Position numbers and translations under genes: made by a program | Assembly (NCBI GenBank): GCA_009869945.1 | Contig: WIXG01000277.1 | Span: 1-64,000, forward strand | Direction: 5' to 3' | Origin: Mesaphorura yosii | Taxonomy: Eukaryota; Arthropoda; Collembola; Poduromorpha; Tullbergiidae | Length of the DNA: 64,000 nt | Shown here: positions 11,377 through 24,100 of the stretch, piece by piece | Position numbering within the stretch: position 1 is the first letter of the stretch | Layout: each line of letters opens with the position of its first letter | Notes under the pieces: model-generated | Told to the model about the DNA's origin: nothing | Database searches by the model: none | Seen by the model: only the letters and a program-made list of their open reading frames with translations

Positions 11377-14300
11377 GTGAGTCAGAATATTTCTAGGTTC
11401 CTTGGATTCTTCACAATTTATTTATAGAGTGCATTTTAATTAGCGGCAAAGCCTTGCATGGGCCGACGGGTATTGAATTTTGCAGGTGCGCCGGTCAAAA
11501 AGCGATGCGCCTATTTATTTTGTGCATCGCATTCGAAAGAATGCCCAATAGTTTATAAATAGACTCAAAGACACGGAATTTTTCCACTCATCTCTATTTT
11601 TATAAGCATAATTGTCAGTGTGACCTTGAAGCTCAACCATGGATTTTAGATTTCACCGTGGTAGATGCATGAAAGTCATTTTCGTTCAGGTGACACACGC
11701 ATTCTCGTCTTGAACTTAAATTCCTACCCGACCTGGACCCGGGTTTGGAAGTGCAAAGGCCACAGACCGCGTCGCACCGCTGTGTGCAGGGACTTCGCGT
11801 TGCTTTGAGATGCGGGCTGTCGCTTTGGAGTCTTCGATCGAGACCTTTATTTTTGTGCATTTCGGAATAAATTATCTGCGAAGCGTAAACTGGAAAGAAA
11901 CGCTAGACAGGCATTGAGCAGTATAAACGCAAAGCACTTGTTGCGTTTCTTTTAATGACATGGCAGTGGTAGAGTTTCTCTTTGCTGAGCATTCACCTCG
12001 TCTCGAGCCGAGTGTCTGGCATCAAGGTGAAAGTGAACGAACAGTGAAAGTCTCACTCTTCCCTCTGAGAAAAGGCTGCTTCGACCTTGGCTTGGCGTGG
12101 AGTCGGGCTCCAGAAACCGCGGTCCGAGCCATCTGAGGTCGGGCGCCTGAAGGTTGACTCCGTGAAAGAGGAGAAAGTTGGAGCTAGCCAAGATAGAGTT
12201 CGCTGCGATCACGACGAGCAATAAGCAAATCGCGGTGAGACTGAGCCAAGAACGAGTACAAGATGAGTGTAAAAGCAAAAGAAGGAGCCTGGAGCCTGGA
12301 AACAAGTTTCTTCTTGCGGTAGGACGACTTGAGTTTTTGCGGCTTTCGCCTTCCTGTTTTCTGTTTTGATTTAATGCTCTTGTTTTCCCCACGAATTCGT
12401 GGAAAATCCCATTTCCAGGCTTGGCCCGGCCCAGCCAACAAAGAGTAATTAAAATTAAAACCTCTCAACCGAATCAATTAAATGTGAAATCAAACAATAA
12501 AATAGATTGAAGTGTGCCCACGACTGTAAAACTGAAAGTCTACATTTTATGGTCCATAATTTAAGTGTCTATCTAGACATCTTCGTCTCGGCAGAAAATG
12601 TCAGGAAGCACGCCTTCCTTCGAAATTCCTCGAAAACGTGGTTTGATTTGATTTCCTGCTGCTGCTGTGATTCTTGAATTCTCGTTTGTTTACGACTTGG
12701 CTTGGCTTGGCTAGATTCCGACTAGGCCGGCCTCCGACTGTGAGTATCAAAAGTTAAAGTTCCGTGTTTCTTGTTTCTTAATTTGCAGCCATGTCATGTC
12801 ACGGTTCAAAACTTCTTTTATACACTTTCGTCTGTGTGTGTCTGGGTTTCTGTCTCGAAACGTGTGGCGTGTCTGCCACCGTCACAAGAGACTTGCCATA
12901 AAGGCACAATTAATTTTCGGTTCATCGCCAGCGACAGAAGAAAGAATTGCCAAGGCCACGGCCAGATTTTCTCCTTTCAATAAATCTAGCTGAAATTCAG
13001 ATTCGTACAGTACTTGAAAGAGATTAAAAATCGTAAAGCGGAACCGAGCTCGCATGAATAAACACGAATAAATCCATCAATTCACTATCTTCTCACTTTT
13101 TGCTTGGGTGACGCGACGGTGAATTCACGAATTGCAAATTCAGTTCCGGACTCGGATTTCTTTTAACCGCAAACTGGTTCGCTCGCTGTCAATTGAATTT
13201 CGTGTACTGTATTTCCTTTCTTTTTCTTTCTTTTCCTACCGCAAGAAGACCTTCAAAGAACACTCGAGAAAGAGAAAGCGCCCGAGAATATTTTATGCAT
13301 CTGCGTCGTGCCGTCGTGCGGCTTAATCCTTATGTAATACTCACGGTACTTGCAAAACACGAACACGAGAATGTAGCGAGCGTGGACAAAAGGAAGCTGG
13401 AACTCTGCAAAGGAAGTTTTTAATGTTTCCATTTACATTCGAGCTCAGGTGAGTCAAGCCAAGAAAGGAGAAAGCCAAAGCCTTACGTACGGGTTTTCTT
13501 TTATGTACTCGCAACTCGTAGAACAGAACTTTCTCAAACGACGAAATAAAAGATACAAGACAGGAAACGGCTGGCCGTGGAGGGTTTAGCGAAATGATGA
13601 AAAAGGGATTTGCAGATCACAGCATAGAGGCTGGAAATAGATTTTGCCATTGCCATTTTACGGCAGACTGTCGGCTGCCTGTACCTGCTGCTGTCGTCCG
13701 AAACCAAAATCAGTTCAATTAAGGCAGGAGCTGGCAAACCCAGGAGACTGCCAGGCCTCTTTGCCTTGTGGTAATGTGCGCCTGGCGTATCGTTCCCGGG
13801 TATTGCACGTGAAAGTCTTTGGCGAGTCTCAAAAATTGCTAACTTGCCTTATTTAAAATTGTCTCTTTCTTATTTAATCACCATATCCATCATTTCGTCG
13901 TTAAAGAGCAGATTTCCTGATTTTCACACCATTTTTCGAACAATTCCGCTTGAAATACTTTCGATTTATTTTCAAACGCCTGCCTCAAAAGCTCTCAAGC
14001 TCGGGCATGCAAGCGTAAAAAGTAAAAAATCATTTTTCTTATTATCGTACTTTAAACTTGAAGCAGAAGCGGAAACTAAACTCAAGGTTTGCCCCAGTTT
14101 TCTCGGACTTGTTCGCAACAGAAAACTTTTCGTAATTTTCGAACAAAATTTGCACTGGACGAATATTCACATTTCGGCTTGCGCTTTCGCAACCTTGAAT
14201 TTGCTGTTCGAGCTTTGTCTTCAAACTTGAGCTCAAGTAGAGTGTGAAGCGATTGAGATTGCATTGCATTCCTTCGCTGAATTGTTTGTGATTGCTCAAT

Positions 14301-15282
14301 GCAATTTGGAAAGTTTCTTCCGAAGCGGCCTTTATCGCCTGTCGCATTTCGTGACGCACTGGAAAGTTTTCGCACAGAATTCAGATTTGTTTACGACCGT
14401 CACGGTCACCAATTTCGCAGTGGCAGCAATGCAGAAAATTCTCGGCCTCCGCAGTGCACTGTAAAACCCAAGAAAATTCACGATTCATGATTCATGGATG
14501 CAGAGGGATTTGTCATTACATATTTAGACGCTGAGGGCGCTGACGCCTGACGACTTTCGACTCCTCACACGTGTATTTACACACGAATGAATTAATCCCG
14601 GGCCTCGTGTCGCACTTTGCCGTGTAAATTTATTCTTCCGGATGAATTATTATGAGATTTGCTGCACACGGGATGTGCGCGCCTTCACCGTGCACAGAGT
14701 GATGCTAGTTTGCAATGAGGTTGTAAGGCTGACTGTTGCTCCAACCTCGCGAATAGCGCCTTACGGAAGCTGGCGAATGACGATGGCTAGCACTCGAACC
14801 TCCTGCGCAGGAGTAGACTGGGCTGCTCAAAAGCGACTGGCTGACTCCCTGCTCGTTGACTAGATGCTACTGCTGTCAGGGTGACAACTCTTGATGACGA
14901 AAAGATGGACACGATGACGAACGACACAACACCCAATGGCCGCCTTAGATTTAATTCGCTCACGTTCTTATTCAATAATCAAAAAATTGTGGAATCTGGT
15001 AATCACAAAACCAGGCTAATGGTGAGTACCATAATTATGTAATTCTCGGTCAAGAACAAAGTAAAAATTACTTAAAACTTACAAGTGCGCAAATGTTTAC
15101 ACGTTTGAATGTACAATCAAGTCACAAGATAAGGAATGAAAAGTCTCAGGTTGAAGGCCGTCGAAATATACATAAACGCTCAAAATTGGAGTGATTGTAC
15201 ATGGTGAAAGAGAAAAAGAAACAAGGCAGGGCACTGTGCCCGCACGTCGTATAAACAAAGCTAATAGGTTAAAATATACAAA

Positions 15283-15505
15283 AATCAGCCAAGATTTCGC
15301 CAGAAATCAGCCTGATTTTGGGATCAACTTTACAGAAACTGAAAGAGCAGAGAGACCCTTGCCGAACAACATAGAGACCGATTATAAAAATGGGTGGCTG
15401 ATTTGGCACTAATACGGGGCTTCAATGTTAACGTTATCTCAAATATGGGTTAAAATCCTACAATACACGCCATGTTCAAAAGAATGAAAATGATACAATC
15501 AGCCA
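15283..15505. repeat. Three AATCAGCCA copies, one inverted
   Basis: AATCAGCCA occurs at 15283-15291 and 15497-15505 and its complement TGGCTGATT at 15395-15403. The surrounding ~500 bases differ in word content from the flanks and contain a TATAAAAATGGG box at 15383. This could be a small non-autonomous element, but no ends were found. Confidence 0.2.
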
Positions 15506-16509
15506 CCACGGACTTTGAAATTAAGCAAAGACATTCTCAAGAACATGACGAGTGATAATCAGAAAGAATCAGTAAGAATCGAGGCCGATTAGTGGTTGCC
15601 TTTGGTTGATTAAAAATGACATATTAACATAGCCTCAAATAGTGAGGAAAACTGGTCCAGCATCATGTCGTGCATAAACATTGCAATAGCATTAGGAAAC
15701 TTTACTAGCCCCATCCCTGAAAACGGGAGGTTCACCGAAACAGCGAATGAATGTGTGCCTGAATCTAGGAATTCACAGAAAGCTAATAATCGAGATTCGC
15801 GGGGCCAAGGTACACGACCCAAGCCAGGCCACGCCAAGTCAGCGTGGGTTTATTTAATAAGGAAACCCGCAATTTGCAGGCGCAGAGCGCAAATTCGCAT
15901 TTCTCAACTCCACGTCCACGATGTAGTTTTGTATTGGCGTGGCTCTCGGTTCGCCGCATCCGATACATGCCGGAATTTTGTTACGCGGAAGCACCGCTGT
16001 GCGGAATTTCCAGTTTCCACTCAAATTAATATCATGGCCTCGACTCCGACCGTCGCGTCGACAAATTTTTGACTTGACTGTCTGCCATGTTTGTTTACTT
16101 TACATGTTCTCAGCCTTCATCATCTTTGGAAATTCGCAATTCCTGCACTTTGCACTGCAATGCAAGTTTATTCCCATCCGTAAATTTGTGTCGTCTCGCC
16201 GTACATTTGCTAATGACTCCATTCTGTACCGCGTTGGTCCAAGCTTCAAGGACAAAGTCAAACAAAGCCAGCCATGGTCTAGGCCAAGGCAAAGGCAAAA
16301 CAGCATCAAAATAGTAGCAGTCAACATTTTTAGTTGTGACTGCGACTCGCGATAACAAAAGAAAGAAGAAGTGCAATAGCACCATGGTTTCTTATAATTT
16401 TCGAAGACTTTCCAGCCCACGAGTCAGATCAGGCCAGAAGATTGCTCCAAAGCAAACAAGAGTCGAATTTCAGATTTGTTAGGCATTCTTTATTATTTTA
16501 TATTTTTTT

Positions 16510-16524
16510 TGTGGTTTAACGTCC
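16510..16524. mobile_element. GTGGTTTAACGTCC motif, possible SINE/retroelement relic
   Basis: A T-rich run is followed by GTGGTTTAACGTCC, and GGGTCCTTGCAC follows about 40 bases downstream. From memory, similar TTTAACGTCC words head an abundant interspersed repeat in other arthropods. Only the core word is recognised, so limits and class are unknown. Confidence 0.2.
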
Positions 16525-19500
16525 GTAACGTATCGCCCTTGCATAACAAACGGGTCCTTGCACACTGTCACACAATTTTTTCTTCGCGTGCGAACGGATA
16601 AGGAATATGAAAGAATGAAAGATTTGCCGAAGCCTTAGAGGAAGGGAACCTTGGCCAAAGCCAGAGGAACTCTGCGCTCAATGACACTGTGTACTAGTGG
16701 CACAGTGCGCTAAAGGAAAGAAGGGACAGGGAATGGGACCGAGGACCATTCGCACTGTGATTGATTTGCCTAATTCTAGCTGTGTAGCGTGAGCCATTCT
16801 AATCATGAAGATACGGAATGTACTACACAGAGAGAAGGAAAAACCTTTGTGTCTTGATTAGCGTAATTACCCCAATTACTATCATACAGAGTGAACTAGC
16901 GCACGTAGGAGAAAACATCCTCTGCAATGTCATAATTTTGTAGTGCCCATGAAGTACTGTGCAGCGACTTTCTGCATCCTCCATATGGTTACCCATCGCA
17001 GAGATTGACAAGTCGGCCCAGCCTAACTTTAAAGCCAGATAGAGAACTGACAAGAGCGACTGGGGCTGCATTACTTGCTGACATTCTTTATTATTATTAG
17101 AAATCCTGCTCTTCGAAATTTCAAAGAAACCAGCCATCGTCTTCAAACTGCCAGTCATCAGCAAGAAATATGCAAGAGAAACTGGCCGAGTATGCCGTAA
17201 TCGTGTCGTGTATAGTGTTTCTATCGCTACTCACGTCCTCATCGTCGTCCAGTGTCGGGTAGGCAATCTTTATCATAAAGCAGAGATTTCATTCAAAGAA
17301 CATGTCCGCGTGCACTCGCGCACACGTGTGGCGTGTGTCTTGTGGTGAGTGACCTCGCGATTTTGGAGAGGCAAAAGCAGCAACAGATTTCATTTTGCAA
17401 CGCGGACGCGTGAGCGTGTATCGTATTTAAATTAAATTTCGTTCAGAGGGTCGGGAAAGAAAGATCAAAGCGCCTGAGCCTAAACCTCACAAACATCATT
17501 TTGCATTTTTCATTTTGCCTTGGCAGCATGACGTTTAACAATACGCGTGGAAAGGCACAAAGTATCAAAGACCCGTGGGATAATATTGCAATAATTCCAT
17601 GTTATGGAATTCCGCATTAAATTTCAACCACCTGGCTTGTGATCACGGACTTAATCGCGAGTAAAAAGAAGGTATTTTGCTGTGCGCTTTGCGAATTAAC
17701 ATTTTGCATTTTGCGCTTAGTTAAATTATCAGCGAGTGCTATCGTGAATCGCGAATTGTGTTGTTTACGACACGTGCCTGTCGTCTCCCTGCATTCCATT
17801 GAGTGCGCGGAAGGAATTAAAAATTAATTCTTTGAACGAGCGAAGAGCCGGAATCAAAACACTAAACACGCGCACTAATTTGATGAGTTTCCAATACTTT
17901 GAAGCAGTATCGAGTACGTAAATAGAGTACTAAGTATTAAGTGATTAAATTATCAGACGAGAATTACGGCTTCAGTTCAGTAACATCAACCCGCTGTAGT
18001 TTATTGACACTTGATAGTCTCTTCACTTCCTCTTCTCGAATTTCGCGTGCACGCACGGCAAAACACGGTGCGCGGCGGGCAGCAGCAAAGCAAAGTCCTT
18101 AATTGAATTACGATACGCGGAAACTCGACTCTTGTTTGCTTTGGAACAATCTTCTGGCCTGATCTGACTCGTGGGCTAGAAAGTCTTCGAAAATTATATC
18201 CGAAACCATGGCGCTATTGCACTTCTTTCTTTTGTGACACGCGAACGCGGAGAAAGCAAGCGAATGCGCAACGAGTGCATGGTTTCACACAAAACGCCAA
18301 ACTGGCAAAAGGAATCTGTTGCCAAAAATTAGTTAGTTGCCAGATGATTAAAATTTGCAAAATATTACAAGGCTCTTCAGAAAATTTCGAGCCCATTTGC
18401 AAATTAATTAGCGCGAGCGCGAGCGCAGCACGTGCGCGTGGAAGGACGTCTTCGATGGGATCATGTGTTATTTCGTATTTCCGCAGCGTTCTTGGAACTT
18501 CGTTTAATCTTTTCACTTTAAAGATCTTGGTTCTGACTTTGACTTTGATTCGGTCGCCGTGTGATTTTAGATTGTCGCAGTCGCATTCGCAGTTTTCAGC
18601 ACAAAACAGACGTATACATGCTACAACACTTTAACAATGCATTGTTCATGTTTCGACAAGCGAGTGCGAGGGAATTTAGAATTTGAGCCCATGCATAAGC
18701 AAAGCAGGAAAACATCTTAAAGACAGGGCTGAGCAAGAAAGTCTTTCATCTCATCGCCTTAGTTGTCGCTGTCTGCCTGATGCTGATGAGAAACGAATTT
18801 CTTTCGAAATCTGAATCACGAATCATGAGTCTGTTGATGGTGATTAGGATGAAAGTAACCAATGAACTGGCATGGCATATTTCATTAGAAAAAATAGGCT
18901 TTTTGATCCCTTCGTTGTCCAGATCAGGATTAGGCCATTACTGCGCAGATGAAGATAAATAGCAGAATAGCATTGGGTCACCGAGCAACGATTCATCTGC
19001 TATCATATTTCAATGAGTCAAGGTCAGCGCCTTGCATGTGGCCGACCTTATTTTTTTGCATACGTACGTATTTGGATTAGGCGATGTGAATGCCTAGTCT
19101 CATATTTCAATTTTTGCTGCATGATTGCAGCCACTGCGCTGCCGAAAAATTTGAATTGCTCCTCATTCATTCGTTAAATCCCTCATGTGCATGGGCACAA
19201 GTCAAATCTAAATCCAAACACTTCAAAGCCTCAACCACAATTGTGTTTTTCTGTTTTTTACGGCTCCCACGTGCAATGTAAACAGTTCATTCACCAGTAA
19301 ACAATATTTTTGTCCCAAATTGGATAGGATCGGATCCTCGATCCTTGCATGCATTTACATTTTGCAAGTGATTTTTTTTTCATGGAAAGCCAATCCAATC
19401 GAATCTACGTGCCACATTGGGTAAATGGTTTTGGATTTGGACGTGAACGTCTTGTTTTGGTAAACAGAAATCAATTCCTTGTCCTGTGATGATACAATAA

Positions 19501-20778
19501 AATAAACGGCACCAGGTACACGGCCGTTGATCAACGGCCGGTGAGGAAATTCGCAAAACACAGAACCCACACATAGAAACAGCCACAGTCTCTTTTCTTT
19601 CCTTTCGCGAGAATCATGAAATCAATCCCAATTAAGAACAAAGAACTTTCCATTTCGAATGAAGCCATGACGCGCCTTGCATTGCTTGCCAGCAGGCCGC
19701 TGGCTGGTTGGCGAGTTGCGAGCCGTCTGGTCTGTCGTCAACGGTTACTTTTCACGGGGAAAATGTAATAATTGTGGAATGCGTGAAGAGAAAGCAACAG
19801 ACGCTGACTTGCTACGCCGTACGCAGCAGAGTTCCGTCTTCTGCGGAACTGTTTCAAGGTGAAAGCCTTGGCCGTACAGTAAAAGCCCCAAAGCTTCCCA
19901 TTTGCATGAAAATCACATCAATAGTTGTCCGGGTTTCTGAGCACCTGAGTTCTGGCCTTCTGGGCCATACAAGTTCAAGATCACATCGCTTCTACACTTT
20001 TGTACGATTGTGCGTGCGTAAAAGGAACCTGTTTTCCGTTCGCTTTCCATGAATTCATGCAAAATTCACCGTAAATTCGTAGTACCAAATAAAGAACAAT
20101 GGAGAAGCCCCTTTGAATTTCGAACAATGCGCTGCGAGCTTCAATTCCTTAAATTGTGCCCAGAACCACGCCATACCACAAGAAAAACAACAGCGCAAGG
20201 CGAAAGCAAAACCCTGGTTGCCTGCTTGCATAAAGACAAATAATGTACGTATGTCTTTGTTTGTCGTTGATTGATTACCACTTTCTATCTTTAGCTGATG
20301 AATATGTAAATGCCAAATACGCGAGTGCGAGATCATCACGATAAGTGCACCCTCCACATTATTTGTATACCTTGCCTGCTGTACGGCATGGAATTCCTCT
20401 GCAATTTCTAGCCCTGCCCTCCCCAGTCGTACGCGACGAATTGCGAATTCCGATGAAATGACAAAATTAAAGACGTTCGTCACTGGCACTCATAAATTCA
20501 TTGACAATGGCAGTGCTGCAGTGCAGTGACGCGGCACGACACGGCACAGGAAAAAGGAAATGAGATAATTTTCTCCACAATACAAAAGCAATGAGCATTA
20601 AAACGATAGGACAATCAATATTCTGACTTGACTTGGCGAAGCGGACAGCAATAACATATCGTATATGGAATACAGCGTATGCTTATGACATGTACTGTAA
20701 CTTTACATGATGAAAGCCGGCAACCGGCTTCAGCAAGGCACGACAACAGAAAGCAAGGCAGGCCAGGACTTTCTCCGG

Positions 20779-20785
20779 TATAAAA
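20779..20785 (+). promoter_or_regulatory. TATA box upstream of exon 1b
   Basis: TATAAAA at 20779-20785 lies 337 bases before the exon 1b ATG at 21116, with initiator-like TCAGAG and ATCAGCG words about 50-90 bases downstream. It would suit an independent promoter for exon 1b. Motif evidence only. Confidence 0.35.
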
Positions 20786-21011
20786 ACGATGAGCAAATAC
20801 GTTGGGGCTCTTCACTTAACATCCTTCAGCAGTCAGAGCTCGGCTTTTCTTATCCGCGCGGCGTGTCTCAATCAGCGTGTCTCACGGCAACAAAGTGAAA
20901 GTGTGACGGTGAAAGTACGCACTTGATATATTGTAAAAGTAATCTCACAATTTCACGATCAATTTCTTTTGTCTGCTACGCATTTGGCAAGGCAAAAGAA
21001 AGTGGACCCAG

Positions 21012-21032
21012 TTAGCATTAGCATTAGCATTA
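21012..21032. repeat. Short TTAGCA hexamer repeat
   Basis: Three and a half tandem copies of TTAGCA lie in the presumed 5' untranslated region of exon 1b. This is a microsatellite, not telomeric TTAGG. Confidence 0.5.
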
Positions 21033-21115
21033 AGAACTCGTGAAAGCTTGTGCTGTGAAGGACACCGTAATTTAGCGTTAGCGAGCGTCTTTACACGAAC
21101 TATAGTGCAATTGCA

Positions 21116-24100
21116 ATGATGATGACCCTGTCCGAAACCCATCACCATCACCACACGCATCCTCATCACCAAAAGTCATCTTCATCTTCATCTTCCGGAA
21201 TGTACTCCAGCGCGGCTCAGCCGCCGGCTTCCTCTTCGAGCAGCGGCGCAGTTGCGGCGGTCGCTCCAACTTCGTCCATCGCCATCGCCACTCGCAATGG
21301 CTTTCCTCCACTCCGGCCGACCACCACCGTCAGCCTCCAGCAGCAGCAGGGAAACGGCGCCTCTGCCCTGAATTCGTCGCTTCCAAACACGCCAAATTTT
21401 GTCCGGAAATTCCACGCCAACTTCCGTCCGCTCGACCTCCGAAAACTCACGCTGCACGGGTCGGTGTCGATGGGCGGCGCCACCGCCTTAGCGGGCGTGG
21501 GTGCGAGTGCCGACTCCTCCAGCTCGGCGTCGCTCGTCTCGTCACCTTCCCCGGGCTCGGTGCATAACAGCGCGAGCGCCAGCAGCAGCCAAGACTCGAG
21601 CCCCCGGCAGCGCCATTTTGGGTCGACGCGCTCGCACGATTCTTTCATTATGAAACGGCAGAGCTCACAGACGCGGCTCCGCGAGTCACTCCTGGCCTCG
21701 CTCCTGCTTTCGCCAAGGTTCGTGCGTTCTACATGCTGCGTTGCTTGATGAGGCGGATAATCTTTGCCGTACGCGTAAACTCGCTAATGGCATTCTTCCC
21801 AGAAGGAAGTCAGAAGCCATACCAGACTCAGCTCATATTTACTGAGTCGGTTACGGCAAGGCTGAGTATGTCACATAATGCTATCAAATTTCATGGGAAT
21901 TTCATGAGAAGAGACAAGTCAATACATTCCTGCATAGAGCTTCTTGTTTCTTGTGAGAGAGCAAGCAGAAGGCAGTAGTAATTTAATCCATATCAAGTGT
22001 CATGAACGCTTAAGCTTCCAGACTCGCGACTTCTTCGTGATTCTCCGTCTTAATGGCATTTATCGGTAGTCGAACTATGACTATGACAAGTCAAAGACTT
22101 GCCTTGACTTGTAAGTCTTCTTCACGTGTCGTGTCTCGAAAGTTGGACAAAAGACGTCTTTAATCAAAATTCTGAACCGCAGACGTGTCCAGCATTTTAT
22201 GGCTTCAGGTTCAGATCTTATTCTTATGGTTTGGTTGCTCGAACTTAATGCCTACCGTCTTCCCTGGAATTGTGTCAGATTACTCTATTATTTATTAATG
22301 CAATTAGCGACGACTTGAATTAAGCGAAAAGCGAATATCGAGCTCGGAATGGAATGAGATGGAAAGTAGTTGAGTTGGAATTTGGAATTTTCGTTCTGTT
22401 ATTTTGCAACCTGAGATGATAATGTTTATTTACGTGGTTTAGGGCTCACATTTAATTGATTTTGCATATAATTATGCATTACGCTGAGAAAAGCGGGCAG
22501 TGAAGTGAAGTAATTTATGCAAATATCTTGAAATGATTGTTTTATGCGTAAATTCGATTTATGAGTCTCGCCGGAATTGATTGCACTTTCAATGATGCTG
22601 GCAAGCAAGCCGTTAAAATCCAAAACGCTACATTTATAAGTGTTCCAAGGCCAAGGTCGTGCTTGACATGCTTTATACGCTTTACACTTACATTTTTTGC
22701 TTGTTTCCTCACAGGACGAAGGAGATCGAGTTCACCGTGCCTCAGACGCTGAGTCCCCTTACACCAACTTTCGGGCGCAAGGGACTGGGGCCAACTTCGG
22801 GTGACTCGAGCCCGGCTGGGAGCTGCAGCGGCTCGCGGTCAGAAACTGACCCGAGCACATCGCGGGCCAACACTCCATCGCCAATCTTCTTCCGCGCCTG
22901 CGGGACGGGGTCCGGTTCCGACATTGCAGGTAAAGTTAAAATCCGTGCGCGCGCCCAAGAATTTAATAATACAATGCCAAGAAGAAAGAACAAAACTAAA
23001 TCACAACAGTAAATATCGCAGTCACGGAAAATGAAATTGGGCGCAGCGCAGATATTAAAAAGGAATTATTAATACGAATTTCGTAACGTCAATAATGTAC
23101 GTCAATATTGAATCAAAAACAAATGAATCAACGCAATGGCAATAGCAATGAATCAAATAAAGCAAGTCGATTCGGTTCGATTTCGATTTTCAAGGCCATT
23201 CTTGCTTGCTTCTTGCCTCGATTGCCTTGCCTTGTCTTGACGTAAGATTCGATTAACGTCATAAAGATTAAGCGGCACAGCTCAGCAGCTCGCACCCAAA
23301 GCCGCATTAATCATGCAGCGGGACGAGGTGGACTGCCGTTTGCCTGATCTTGATTCTTGAACATGGCGGACTAAATTCGATTCTTTCAACCTCATATTTA
23401 ATAAACTAGGCAGAACACTGCCTTGGCGCACTGGACCAGGTGGAGTGGAAAGGTACTGGTAAGCAGAACACGCAGACACGTGAAGTAGAAAGCAAAAGAT
23501 AGAAAACTTTCTCAGGTGCGACGCGCGGACTTGAAAAATAAATAATCTCAGAACGAACGCGAAACGCGAATACCAATTCCTCTGGGAAAATAGCTCGGAG
23601 CGTCAAGCCACGATAAATCTTTATTCCGCATCCGCATCCGCCGCGGCCGCACGCGGACTAGAATGGACTTTGGTCAGTCGTAATTACAAACACGTCCGAA
23701 ACCGAAACTACGTCGTTCGTGCGTCGTGGGCTCATGGGCAGGCAGGACAGGGACAAGGTTGTTCACATTTCCAGGAACTGCGAACACAAATAAGCGAGGC
23801 GAAGCGAACGCAAACAGATCTTATTAGCACGTAAGCAGTGAAGTGAAGCGAAGCGCAGCGTCAGTCCAGAAACCTGTCAGGTCGAAGAAGCCTTTTCGCA
23901 CGGTCGAGCGAGATGCTGAATCGAAGATCCTTGACACAGCCACAGCCAGTCAACATGCACGGCTCTTTGATGAGTTTTTTGTTTATTCGGTTCGTTGTTC
24001 GCTCGTTCAGTTCGTTCGCTTCGCTCATGGAAGTTTGTAAAATGATAAAACAAACGAGAATCGCGAAAAGCAAGTCACATGCGAGAGATGAGACAAATGC

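Larger units (their letters stand above)
11377..21115. other. Long non-coding region between exons 1a and 1b
   Basis: If exon 1a is real this is intron. Many ORFs of 60-146 codons occur on both strands, but none shows a domain, good splice sites or coding composition. The DNA is rich in repeated short words (GAATTC, CTTGGCTTGG, GCCAAG). Embedded items with their own entries are AATCAGCCA repeats near 15.3 kb, a GTGGTTTAACGTCC motif at 16.5 kb and a TATA box at 20.78 kb. Confidence 0.5.

Noticed and set aside
11952..12392. 146-codon minus-strand ORF with a hydrophobic stretch
   Set aside because: No family features, no splice context, ordinary intronic composition.
14790..14820. tRNA-like B box on the minus strand (GGTTCGAGTGC)
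   Set aside because: The T-stem does not pair, and no D arm, anticodon arm or acceptor stem can be drawn.
20055..20489. 144-codon minus-strand ORF
   Set aside because: Random-looking sequence with no recognisable motif or conserved pattern.
21012..21032. Interstitial telomere repeat
   Set aside because: The unit is TTAGCA, not the arthropod TTAGG, and there are only about three copies.
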